This document shows, one piece after another, positions 1 to 7,756 of a stretch of 64,000 nt of DNA. The translations under genes and the position numbers were made by a program. Position 1 is the first letter of the stretch; the number at the start of each line of letters is the position of its first letter. The notes below the pieces were generated by a model. It was not told where the DNA came from, ran no database searches, and saw nothing but the letters and a program-made list of their open reading frames with translations. Source of the stretch: Claveliimonas sp034178805 (GTDB taxonomy: Bacteria; Bacillota; Clostridia; Lachnospirales; Lachnospiraceae); the NCBI RefSeq assembly GCF_050314255.1, contig NZ_JBNPMZ010000004.1, positions 124,001 through 188,000 on the forward strand, given 5' to 3'.

Positions 1-16
1 CGTTCACAGAATCTCT

Positions 17-442
17 TTAGTTCTTTCCACCTCGGCATTCAATACTCGCTCCTATCTCTTTCGGTTCATCCATAATCAGCGCTTTAAAAATATATGGAAC
101 ATGGGCTTTTCTGTTAGGCGTATGTGAATATAATGCATACTCATTATAATACTCCACAGAGTACTCCAATATGGCTTTACCCAACAATTCCCTTGCTTCC
201 TGTTCATCTTTTCCATTCTCAATCAGGTCAATTTCATTAAGAGACAACGTAACTGATCCATCATCCTCCAGATACTTCTCTGCAGTAAATTTGTATGCTT
301 TCAATATTTCAGCCATTGTTTCCAAATTAGAAAACCACATTTTGTCTCTTGTACGTTTAATAAATTTCGGTTTGTCATGCATAACACTATCACAAACTGA
401 ACTCCATTCTTTCCTTACTGTTGTAGCCTGTTCCATTAACAT
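17..442 (-). CDS. Phd/YefM-like antitoxin candidate
   Basis: Small hypothetical protein of about 141 residues. Its first 40 residues (TVRKEWSSVCDSV, a short gap, then KPKFIKRTRDKMWF) follow the spacing of Phd/YefM antitoxins, where a helix is followed by a strand carrying a repeated 'pvii.r.gk.va' pattern. The rest is acidic and helical and I do not recognise it. The frame opens further upstream, but the -10 box at 469-474 would put the RNA start near 462. I therefore prefer the ATG at 442, which has AAGGAG nine bases upstream, over the ATG at 460. A partner toxin would lie to the left, outside the window. Function is inferred from pattern only. Confidence 0.5.
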   Translation of the reverse strand: MLMEQATTVRKEWSSVCDSVMHDKPKFIKRTRDKMWFSNLETMAEILKAYKFTAEKYLEDDGSVTLSLNEIDLIENGKDEQEARELLGKAILEYSVEYYNEYALYSHTPNRKAHVPYIFKALIMDEPKEIGASIECRGGKN

Positions 443-468
443 CTCTATCATCTCCTTCATGTACCTCC

Positions 469-497
469 AGTATAATATACTATGCACACAATGTCAA
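469..497 (-). promoter_or_regulatory. Sigma-A promoter of the Phd-like gene
   Basis: On the minus strand TTGACA (492-497) and TATACT (469-474) are separated by 17 bases, a near-perfect housekeeping promoter. It leaves only a very short leader, which decides the start codon of the downstream gene. Confidence 0.75.
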
Positions 498-600
498 CAA
501 CGTGCAAAACGTACATTATTATATTATCATATGCTGATTTTCCCACAAAAATACAGTAAAAAAAATATAGCCCGTTTTACGAGCTATACCATTCTATTTA

Positions 601-1941
601 TTATACCTGTCTCTCCTCCATTACGCTCATATATGCCGGGCGGATGATCTTATCCGTGCAGATCAGTTCTTCCATCCGGTGTGCACTCCATCCAACGACC
701 CTTGCCACTGCAAAAATTGCCGTGTACAATTCACGCGGAATTCCCAGCATGTCATACACAAATCCACTGTAAAAATCCACATTCGGGCTGACACTTTTCA
801 CCGTATTCCTGTGTTCAGCAATTAACTTCGGAGCAATCATCTCAACATTCTCATAAAGCTCAAGGTCTCTCTCCCTGCCCTTTTCTTTTGCCAGCTCTTC
901 GACGTATTTCTTAAATACCCTTTCTCTGGGATCGGATAATGTATATACGGCATGTCCCATTCCATAAATCAAACCTTTTTTGTCAAAAGCCTGTTTATCA
1001 ATGATCTTTCTTAAATAAGCAGATATTTCTTCCTGATCAGAAAAATCTCTCACATTTTCCCGTATATTATCCATCATATCCATAACTTTGATATTCGCAC
1101 CGCCATGCTTTGGTCCCTTTAAGGAAGACATGGCAGCAGCAATTGTCGAATATGTATCTGAACCGGACGATGTTACCACTCTGGTTGTAAATGTAGAATT
1201 GTTTCCGCCACCATGCTCCATGTGCAGAATCAATGCTGTATCCAGAACCTTTGACTCAACCGGTGTATATTTCTGATCCGGCCGAAGCATCATCAGAATG
1301 TTCTCAGCCGTAGAAAGATTTGGATCCGGATTATGGATATACATACTCTGGTTTTTTTCATAGTGATTATATGCGTGGTATGCATATACCGCAAGGAGCG
1401 GGAACTCACTGATCAGCTGGATACACTGTCTCAGCGAATTACTGATACTGATGTCTTTCGCTTTTTTATCATAGGAAGCCAGTGTCAGTATACTTCTCGT
1501 CATAGAATTCATGATATCTTCAGAAGGCGCTTTCATAATGACATCTCTGGTAAAATTCGTCGGAAGTGTTCTGCATCTGCCAAGCATTTCTTTAAATTGT
1601 ACCTCTTCTTCCCGCGACGGCATTTCTCCCATCAGAAGAAGATATGCTATTTTTTCAAATCCGGTCTCTTCTTCTCCCAGATCACAGATCAGTTTTTCTA
1701 CCCGATATCCCCGATACCACAATTCTCCATCACAGGGGACTCTTTTCCCGTCTTTCACACGTGTTGAAATAACTTTGGATATCTTTGTCAGACCTGTCAG
1801 CACACCTTTTCCATTTTCATCCCTAAGCCCCCGGTTAACTCCAAATTCCTCATAGAGACGCGGATCAATATGATCATTTTTCCGGCATATGCCCTCTTTT
1901 TGTAATACATAATCATTCATCTGATTCATCATCTCTGTCAT
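601..1941 (-). CDS. gltA: Citrate synthase
   Basis: Condenses acetyl-CoA and oxaloacetate to citrate in the cytoplasm. In fermentative Clostridia this usually feeds an incomplete TCA branch towards 2-oxoglutarate and glutamate. The active-site pieces are present in order: HMEHGGGNNSTF near residue 245, GPKHGGAN near 280, GMGHAVY near 332 (second catalytic His) and NVDFYSGF near 390 (catalytic Asp). Length (about 446 residues) fits the clostridial long form. The frame allows an ATG at 1950, but GGGGGAGG abuts it, so the ATG at 1941, nine bases downstream, is the better start. It overlaps the end of the upstream MarR gene by 29 bases, so the two are translationally linked. Confidence 0.95.
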   Translation of the reverse strand: MTEMMNQMNDYVLQKEGICRKNDHIDPRLYEEFGVNRGLRDENGKGVLTGLTKISKVISTRVKDGKRVPCDGELWYRGYRVEKLICDLGEEETGFEKIAYLLLMGEMPSREEEVQFKEMLGRCRTLPTNFTRDVIMKAPSEDIMNSMTRSILTLASYDKKAKDISISNSLRQCIQLISEFPLLAVYAYHAYNHYEKNQSMYIHNPDPNLSTAENILMMLRPDQKYTPVESKVLDTALILHMEHGGGNNSTFTTRVVTSSGSDTYSTIAAAMSSLKGPKHGGANIKVMDMMDNIRENVRDFSDQEEISAYLRKIIDKQAFDKKGLIYGMGHAVYTLSDPRERVFKKYVEELAKEKGRERDLELYENVEMIAPKLIAEHRNTVKSVSPNVDFYSGFVYDMLGIPRELYTAIFAVARVVGWSAHRMEELICTDKIIRPAYMSVMEERQV

Positions 1942-2440
1942 ACGAATCATCCTCCCCCATTTCTTTAATTTCGCTGCACATCAGATTATCCAGCTGTTTC
2001 ATCAGCTTTAACAGCAAAGTCAGATTTTCTTTTCCGAATTTATTAATCACCTTTCCATAACAGTCTCTCAAAATCTTTTCCTGTTCCTGAAAGAGTTTCT
2101 CTCCCATTTCAGTAACCGTCACATAGGTTCCTTCACTTCCTGTTCCGTCATAAGACCACAGAACCAGTCCCCGGTCTTTCAATTTCTCGACCATTTGTGA
2201 TGTCTGACGTATTGTCAGCTGCATTTTTTCTGACAGATTCTTTAAATAACTCCTGCCGACATGATCTGAAGAGCCATTTCTCTCAGATACTATGGTGTAC
2301 AAGGCAATGTACTCCTGCAGTGTCATTTTACGAAACAGTTCCTGGATTTTTCCTTTGTTCATCAGATATCTCCGATATGTTAATTCATTTGTAAACTTTC
2401 TTATTTCATTTGCATCAAATGTTTTACTCTTTTCTGACAT
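1913..2440 (-). CDS. MarR-family winged-helix regulator
   Basis: Cytoplasmic DNA-binding repressor or activator of 175 residues. The central part (YLKNLSEKMQLTIRQTSQMVEKLKDRGLV, here split by helix turns) has the MarR recognition-helix pattern, followed by a wing around GTYVTVTEMGEKLF. The C-terminus is unusually acidic (DDSYDRDDESDE). A clear GAGGAGGG lies seven bases before the ATG. It overlaps the citrate synthase start and probably controls that gene, though the ligand cannot be told. The groEL terminator separates it from the gene upstream. Confidence 0.85.
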   Translation of the reverse strand: MSEKSKTFDANEIRKFTNELTYRRYLMNKGKIQELFRKMTLQEYIALYTIVSERNGSSDHVGRSYLKNLSEKMQLTIRQTSQMVEKLKDRGLVLWSYDGTGSEGTYVTVTEMGEKLFQEQEKILRDCYGKVINKFGKENLTLLLKLMKQLDNLMCSEIKEMGEDDSYDRDDESDE

Positions 2441-2470
2441 CCGGTGTCCCTCCTCTGTGATCTTACTTCA

Positions 2471-2520
2471 AGTAAAAGCAAAAAGGGAGATGTGCCAGCC
2501 ATCTCCCCTTTTGCTTTACT
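2471..2520 (-). terminator. groESL terminator
   Basis: Long inverted repeat with arms of about 21 bases (one bulged A) around the loop TGCCAGC. The arms hold A-rich and T-rich stretches, so it can work in either direction. It follows groEL directly. Confidence 0.8.
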
Positions 2521-2544
2521 GTTATATGTTCCTAGCTGTTCATT

Positions 2545-4158
2545 TTAATACATTTCCGGCTGTGGTTGCGGAGCAGGTGTATTCTCTTTGATATCTGCTA
2601 CTGCTGCCTCTGTAGTAAGAAGTGTAGCCGCCACACTTACTGCATTTGTCAATGCATTCTTTGTTACCTTAACCGGATCAATGATACCCTGTTTCATCAT
2701 ATCCACAAAGGTTTCCGTTGCAGCATCAAATCCTACACCAAGCTCACTTTTCTTTACCTGATCTACAATAACAGGACCTTCCAGTCCGGCATTATCCGCA
2801 ATTGTAAATAACGGAGCTTCCAATGCTTTCGCTACGATTCTGGCTCCTGTCTTCTCGTCGCCTTCCAGAGTTGCAGCCAGTTCATCTACATTTTTCTGTG
2901 CATGGATATATGCGGATCCACCACCACAGATCACGCCTTCTGCTACAGCTGCTTTCGTTGCATTCATAGCGTCTTCCATACGGTATTTTGCTTCTTTCAT
3001 CTCGGTCTCTGTAGCTGCACCGACACGGATTACTGCTACACCTCCACCCATTTTGGCAATACGTTCCATTAGTTTGTCTTTATCCATTTCTGATGTTGCA
3101 TCAGCCATCTGTCTCTTCATGCTGGCGATACGTGAATCAATATCATCTTTATTTCCGGCACCGTCTACGATTGTTGTATTTTCTTTTGTAACCTTTACAG
3201 ATTTTGCACGACCCAGCATATCCATTGTGGTATCTTTTAATTCAAGTCCAAGATCTTCCATGATTACCTGTCCGCCGGTAAGTGTTGCGATATCCTGAAG
3301 CATTGCTTTTCTGCTGTCACCATATCCCGGTGCCTTTACAGCAACAACTTTCAGCGTTCCTCTCAGTCTGTTAACAATTAATGTAGTGAGTGCTTCTCCT
3401 TCTACATCTTCGGCGATAATCAGAAGTTCCTTTCTCTCTCTCATCACATTTTCCAAAATTGGAAGAATGTCCTGAATGTTGGAAATCTTCTTATCTGTCA
3501 TAAGGATATACGGATCTTCCATGTTCGCGATCATCTTCTCTTTATCATCACACATGTATCCGGAAAGGTATCCATTATCGAACTGCATACCCTCAACCAC
3601 ATCAATCTCTGTCTTCATGGTTTTAGATTCTTCAATTGTAATGACACCATTTTCTCCGACTTTTTCCATTGCATCTGCAATCATTCCACCGACTTCTTCA
3701 TTTCCGGCAGAGATTGCAGCTACTTTTGCAATATGTTCTTTTCCTGTAACCGGATGACTCATTGCTTCAATTGCCTCAACAGCTGCATCGGAAGCTTTCT
3801 TCATTCCTCTTCTCAAAATAATCGGATTTGCGCCTGCAGCAATATTCTTCATCCCCTCTTTAACAAGCGCCTGTGCCAGAACTGTAGCAGTTGTTGTTCC
3901 ATCTCCTGCAATATCGTTTGTTTTAGTAGCTACTTCTTTTACAAGCTGGGCGCCCATGTTTTCAAAACGGTCTTCCAATTCAATTTCTTTTGCGATTGTT
4001 ACACCATCATTCGTGATTAACGGTGCACCATAGGATTTATCCAATACAACATTTCTTCCTTTTGGTCCCAATGTAACCTTTACTGTATCGGCCAGGCGGT
4101 CTACACCAGCTTCCATTTTCTTACGAACATCAATATCAAATGTAATATCTTTTGCCAT
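2545..4158 (-). CDS. groL: 60 kDa chaperonin GroEL
   Basis: ATP-driven folding chamber that works with GroES in the cytoplasm. The 537-residue sequence is full length, with the conserved N-terminus (KDITFDIDVRKKMEAGVDRL), the nucleotide-binding DGTTTATVLAQ near residue 87 and the GGGVAVIRVGAATE block near 405. The C-terminus ends in PAPQPQPEMY in place of the usual Gly-Gly-Met repeats. It lies 31 bases downstream of groES in one operon under CIRCE control. Confidence 0.98.
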   Translation of the reverse strand: MAKDITFDIDVRKKMEAGVDRLADTVKVTLGPKGRNVVLDKSYGAPLITNDGVTIAKEIELEDRFENMGAQLVKEVATKTNDIAGDGTTTATVLAQALVKEGMKNIAAGANPIILRRGMKKASDAAVEAIEAMSHPVTGKEHIAKVAAISAGNEEVGGMIADAMEKVGENGVITIEESKTMKTEIDVVEGMQFDNGYLSGYMCDDKEKMIANMEDPYILMTDKKISNIQDILPILENVMRERKELLIIAEDVEGEALTTLIVNRLRGTLKVVAVKAPGYGDSRKAMLQDIATLTGGQVIMEDLGLELKDTTMDMLGRAKSVKVTKENTTIVDGAGNKDDIDSRIASMKRQMADATSEMDKDKLMERIAKMGGGVAVIRVGAATETEMKEAKYRMEDAMNATKAAVAEGVICGGGSAYIHAQKNVDELAATLEGDEKTGARIVAKALEAPLFTIADNAGLEGPVIVDQVKKSELGVGFDAATETFVDMMKQGIIDPVKVTKNALTNAVSVAATLLTTEAAVADIKENTPAPQPQPEMY

Positions 4159-4189
4159 GATAAACTCCTTCTTTCCTCTACTATTTTAA

Positions 4190-4474
4190 TTATTCTACAA
4201 TTGCCAGAATATCGCTCTGACTTATGATCTTAAATTCTTCATCGTCAATCTTCACATCTGTGCCGCCATATTGAGAAATAATAACCTTATCTCCTTCTTT
4301 TACCTGCATAGCAGTCATTTGTCCATCCTTGCATTCTCCCGGACCAACCGCGATTACTACCGCTTCCTGCGGTTTCTCTTTTGCACTGTCTGGCAGAATG
4401 ATTCCTGATTCTGTCTTTTCCTCAACATCCTGATACTGAAGAACTACTTTGTCACCCAATGGTCTTAATTTCAT
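4190..4474 (-). CDS. groES: 10 kDa co-chaperonin GroES
   Basis: Heptameric lid of the GroEL chamber. The 94 residues show the family start (MKLRPLGDKVVLQ), the mobile loop around EEKTESGIILPDSAKEKPQ at 18-36 and the closing DILAIVE. Its 5' untranslated region carries a CIRCE element, so heat-shock control by HrcA is expected; hrcA itself is not in this window. Confidence 0.98.
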   Translation of the reverse strand: MKLRPLGDKVVLQYQDVEEKTESGIILPDSAKEKPQEAVVIAVGPGECKDGQMTAMQVKEGDKVIISQYGGTDVKIDDEEFKIISQSDILAIVE

Positions 4475-4498
4475 ATGAATAACCTGCCTTTCTTTTTG

Positions 4499-4525
4499 TT
4501 AGCACTCTATTTTATTGAGTGCCAG
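4499..4525. promoter_or_regulatory. CIRCE operator of groESL
   Basis: Matches TTAGCACTC-N9-GAGTGCTAA: the left arm is perfect and the right arm reads GAGTGCCAG (7 of 9). It lies in the transcribed leader, 25 bases before groES. This is the known binding site of the HrcA repressor. Confidence 0.92.
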
Positions 4526-4596
4526 TGTGATTCACAAAAAAATAGTTTCTTGCGAAACATTATTTATTTTGTTTTTAAATTGTTTATTTTTAAAGT

Positions 4597-4624
4597 ATTA
4601 TATCATTAAAAATCAGCTTGTCAA
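4597..4624 (-). promoter_or_regulatory. Sigma-A promoter of groESL
   Basis: Minus strand TTGACA (4619-4624), 16-base spacer, TATAAT (4597-4602). It gives a leader of about 115 bases that contains CIRCE. Confidence 0.8.
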
Positions 4625-4629
4625 TAGGT

Positions 4630-5064
4630 TTAGAAAATTAATTTATTTATATTGTTTCTGATCTTTTCGGATACTTCCCGATAAATCTTCAATTCTTCTT
4701 CTGACACTCCCTCCAAAATCTTTTGATTCATGGCTTCTCTTCTACTTGTCATTTCCGTTATCAGTTCTTTCGCATGATCAGATATTTCATAATGAACATA
4801 TCTTCTGTCATTCTTGTCCGGTATCGCAATAATGTAGTTTCTTCTGCAAAGATTGTCAACAGCCTGCGAAATATGTCCGCGATTCATCATTAGCTGACGA
4901 TGAATATCTGTAGAGGTGTTATGTTCTCCGGACTTTGACAAAAAATACAAAATCTCCAGTTCTGCCCTTTTCATATCATATTTTTGACGCAGCTCGGCAC
5001 TCTGTTCTTCCAACAGTTTTTTAAACTGCCCGCCCTGCAAAATGATATCAATTTGTCTATCCAT
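4630..5064 (-). CDS. MarR-family transcriptional regulator
   Basis: A 144-residue cytoplasmic regulator. The helix-turn-helix (STDIHRQLMMNRGHISQAVD, residues 53-72) is followed by the typical MarR wing DKNDRRYVHYEIS (84-96), which contains the conserved D-x-R-R motif. Helices at both ends would form the dimer interface. It stands alone; its 3' end abuts the groESL promoter. Target and ligand are unknown. Confidence 0.88.
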   Translation of the reverse strand: MDRQIDIILQGGQFKKLLEEQSAELRQKYDMKRAELEILYFLSKSGEHNTSTDIHRQLMMNRGHISQAVDNLCRRNYIIAIPDKNDRRYVHYEISDHAKELITEMTSRREAMNQKILEGVSEEELKIYREVSEKIRNNINKLIF

Positions 5065-5137
5065 ATCCTTCTCTTCTTTCCGTAAATTTTTTCTATTCTA
5101 TCACAAGTTAATTGATTCGTCATCTTTTAATTTTAAA

Positions 5138-5614
5138 CTATACTTCCAGCGCTACACCATCCAGCACTGCTTCCAGGAGTCTGTCCTGACCATCATACAC
5201 TAGCTTCAACGAAAAAAATGGATGCTCCTCCGCCAGAAGCCGCAGGAAAATCTTATCCCCTTCCCAGATGTTCAGCTTTTGTATCTTCGCAATATCTACC
5301 CATTCCAATTCACCCTCATCACATGGAATCGACTCTCCCTCAAAACCGTCAGCCGTGAAAAGGGACATATATTCGGTCACACCATTTCCCGATACAAAAG
5401 TCACCAATCCCCGGAAACGATATGAAGTCAGCGTATATCCCGTCTCCTCTTTCACTTCCCGCAGCAGGCATTCCTCCGGGCTTTCATCCGCCTCAAAATG
5501 TCCTCCCACACCAATCCACTTATCCTGATTCACATCATTTTCCTTTACCGTTCTGTGAAGCATCAGATATTTTCCATCACGTTCTATATAACAAAGCGTA
5601 CTCAAACCAACCAT
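5138..5614 (-). CDS. NUDIX hydrolase, MutT/8-oxo-dGTPase type
   Basis: Hydrolyses a nucleoside diphosphate linked to another moiety; the closest clostridial relatives are annotated as 8-oxo-dGTP diphosphatases. The Nudix box is complete at residues 37-59 (GGHFEADES followed by REVKEETG), with metal-binding glutamates. The 158-residue length is usual. It is divergent from the pseudouridine synthase gene across an 89-base gap. The exact substrate cannot be read from the sequence. Confidence 0.88.
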   Translation of the reverse strand: MVGLSTLCYIERDGKYLMLHRTVKENDVNQDKWIGVGGHFEADESPEECLLREVKEETGYTLTSYRFRGLVTFVSGNGVTEYMSLFTADGFEGESIPCDEGELEWVDIAKIQKLNIWEGDKIFLRLLAEEHPFFSLKLVYDGQDRLLEAVLDGVALEV

Positions 5615-5703
5615 ACTTTTCCTCCATTCCCATAGCGTCTGTACATCAATGCAAGCTATATGTTATAGTAATATTATCATAACCATATTTAGAGGAAAAT
5701 GCA

Positions 5704-6591
5704 ATGAACCGTACAATTGATTATCTTATTGAAGCCGAAGATGACGGGCTTCGAATTGAATTATTTTTGAAAAGAAAAGGATATTCCCACCAGAACATTG
5801 TCAGTATCAAGCACATGCCGGAAAGTGTGCTTCTTAACGGTATCTTCAGCTACATGAACCAGACGCTTCATACCGGGGATATTCTGACAATCCGAATCAG
5901 TGAGACCCAGTCTTCCGAAAAAATTCCTCCGGTGAATATTCCCCTTTCTATCGTATATGAGGATGAAGATATTATCGTCATCAACAAACCGGCCGGAATG
6001 CCCATTCATCCATCTTTAAATAATTACACCAACTCTATGGCAAATGCGCTTGCATGGTACTACCGGGAACAGGGAAAACCTTTTATCTTCCGCTGCAGCA
6101 ACCGGCTGGACCGGGATACATCCGGACTTACCGTTGTGGCAAAGCATCTGGTAAGCGGCAATATCCTGTCCTCTATGGTGGCACGAAGAGAATTTCATCG
6201 TGAATATCTTGCCATAGTGCGGGGTTCTGTAACTCCCGAATCCGGTACCATCCATGCTCCCCTTGCCAGAAAGGAAGGGACCATTATCGAGCGCACCGTA
6301 GACTGGGAGCGCGGGGAGACCGCCATTACCCATTATAAAGTCATAGCAGAAAAAAATGGGCACAGCCTGGTTTCCCTTCGTCTGGAAACCGGCCGCACCC
6401 ATCAGATTCGTATTCATATGAAATATCTGGGATTCCCATTAATTGGTGACTACCTGTATAACCCGGATATGGAATATATGACCAGGCAGGCACTTCACTC
6501 ACACCGCATTGCATTTACGCATCCCATTACCGGAAAACCCATGGAATTTACCGCTCCTCTACCGGAGGATATGGCATCTGTGCTATCATAA
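5704..6591 (+). CDS. RluA-family rRNA/tRNA pseudouridine synthase
   Basis: Isomerises uridine to pseudouridine in structured RNA. The 295 residues hold an N-terminal S4-like segment (1-75), the phrase IVINKPAGMPIHPS near 97, the catalytic motif NRLDRDTSG near 136 (Asp nucleophile), and the closing LETGRTHQIRIHMKYLGFPL near 225. This is the RluA/RluD group; members differ in target site and I cannot choose between them. The initiating ATG follows AGAGGAAAATGCA. Confidence 0.93.
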   Translation: MNRTIDYLIEAEDDGLRIELFLKRKGYSHQNIVSIKHMPESVLLNGIFSYMNQTLHTGDILTIRISETQSSEKIPPVNIPLSIVYEDEDIIVINKPAGMPIHPSLNNYTNSMANALAWYYREQGKPFIFRCSNRLDRDTSGLTVVAKHLVSGNILSSMVARREFHREYLAIVRGSVTPESGTIHAPLARKEGTIIERTVDWERGETAITHYKVIAEKNGHSLVSLRLETGRTHQIRIHMKYLGFPLIGDYLYNPDMEYMTRQALHSHRIAFTHPITGKPMEFTAPLPEDMASVLS

Positions 6592-6631
6592 AGACCGTCC
6601 TCATTCCACTGATTTGCCCGATGCCGTCATC

Positions 6632-7726
6632 TTATTTCTCCAGCGCGTAGCGCGTTACATCCTCCCAATTGCGGTGGAGTACAATCTCGGCAGTAAGCTC
6701 CGTATTGTTATACGAGACGGACCACTGGGTGTTGCTTGTAATCTCATCGGGATTGGGGTCTTGTGCCGCAGATTTTATCGCATTCCACACGGTATCGTTG
6801 GTGTAATTACCTTTTTCCGCCTCCAACACCTCCAGCACGGCGTCATAGCGTTCCTTTCCGTGGCCGTAGATGCCATTTTTCTGATTCGGAAGCACCTGTT
6901 CTTTATAGCGGATAAAGAAATTGGTGACCGCCTCAGTCGGTGTTGCCACCAACTCCCTTGTTTCGCTGTCACAGTCATAATATTCCACTACTCTGCCGTC
7001 ACCCGATGCATCGGTGATGTAAAAATGATAATCTCTTCCGCTGGAAGCGTACATGTCATAGCCACGCAAAAGCTCCACCGCTTCCTCTGTAGTTGCCGCC
7101 CGGTCAAGCACGAGACGTATGGCAAGCGTAGTAGAAATGACAGGCTTCCCGGTGTGCTGCCTTACAGGCTCACTGTCCACCGTCAGCACGGCGATGGATA
7201 CCCCTTTTTCATTCATACCGTCAAGACATATAAACGGTGCACTCAGGCTTGCCAGTTTCTTTTTCATATTCTCATCCGGCACATTTGCCGAAACGTTGTC
7301 AAGTGCAGCAACGGCTAAAGATTTATATCCGTCCTTCGGCGAACAGTACACCAGCATGGCAGAGGTGTCGTTCCTGAAATCGTAATTTCGTCCCATATGA
7401 ACATCTCCGTCCGTATCGGTCAGCGTAAACGCCGTGCAACCGAAATTAGGCGCTTTTACTTTCACAGGCAGAAGCGGCAGCGCCTCTTTCAGAATTGCGT
7501 CAATCATCGTCTGATCGTCCGCAATGCCATACTCGATCACATCATCAATACTGTAATCGTATTTGATATCCATGCGATAGAGATTGTAGCCATCCTCGTA
7601 ATCTGTAAGGCGCTCTATGCTGCCGATGGTTTGAATTCGGGTAAAATACAGCCCCAAAAACGCAACGCCGACTATTGCAACAGCCGCAGCCAAAATGAGC
7701 AGCCCCCTCTTTATTGCTTTATTCAT
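6632..7726 (-). CDS. Membrane-anchored Ntn hydrolase (linear amide C-N hydrolase / C45-like)
   Basis: Predicted amidase of the N-terminal nucleophile superfamily that holds choloylglycine hydrolases, penicillin V acylases and acyl-CoA:6-APA acyltransferases. A signal anchor covers residues 7-27. The nucleophile is probably the Cys of FGCTAFTL near residue 97, followed by MGRNYDF, the usual GRNxD signature. Later FICLDGMNEKGVSIAVLTVD fits the family's 'GmNekGL' strand. The Cys is internal, so maturation would need cleavage just before it. The gene starts 30 bases after the large secreted protein, in the same orientation, so it is likely the last gene of that operon. An extracytoplasmic amide (N-acyl amino acid, peptide or bile-acid conjugate) is possible; it is not a canonical bile salt hydrolase. 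Confidence 0.75.
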   Translation of the reverse strand: MNKAIKRGLLILAAAVAIVGVAFLGLYFTRIQTIGSIERLTDYEDGYNLYRMDIKYDYSIDDVIEYGIADDQTMIDAILKEALPLLPVKVKAPNFGCTAFTLTDTDGDVHMGRNYDFRNDTSAMLVYCSPKDGYKSLAVAALDNVSANVPDENMKKKLASLSAPFICLDGMNEKGVSIAVLTVDSEPVRQHTGKPVISTTLAIRLVLDRAATTEEAVELLRGYDMYASSGRDYHFYITDASGDGRVVEYYDCDSETRELVATPTEAVTNFFIRYKEQVLPNQKNGIYGHGKERYDAVLEVLEAEKGNYTNDTVWNAIKSAAQDPNPDEITSNTQWSVSYNNTELTAEIVLHRNWEDVTRYALEK

Positions 7727-7756
7727 ATCGTTCCCACCTTATAGAATAAATGTGTT

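Noticed and set aside
6632..7726. Canonical bile salt hydrolase
   Set aside because: The nucleophile Cys is near residue 97 after a membrane anchor and not at position 2; only the broader Ntn-hydrolase family can be supported.
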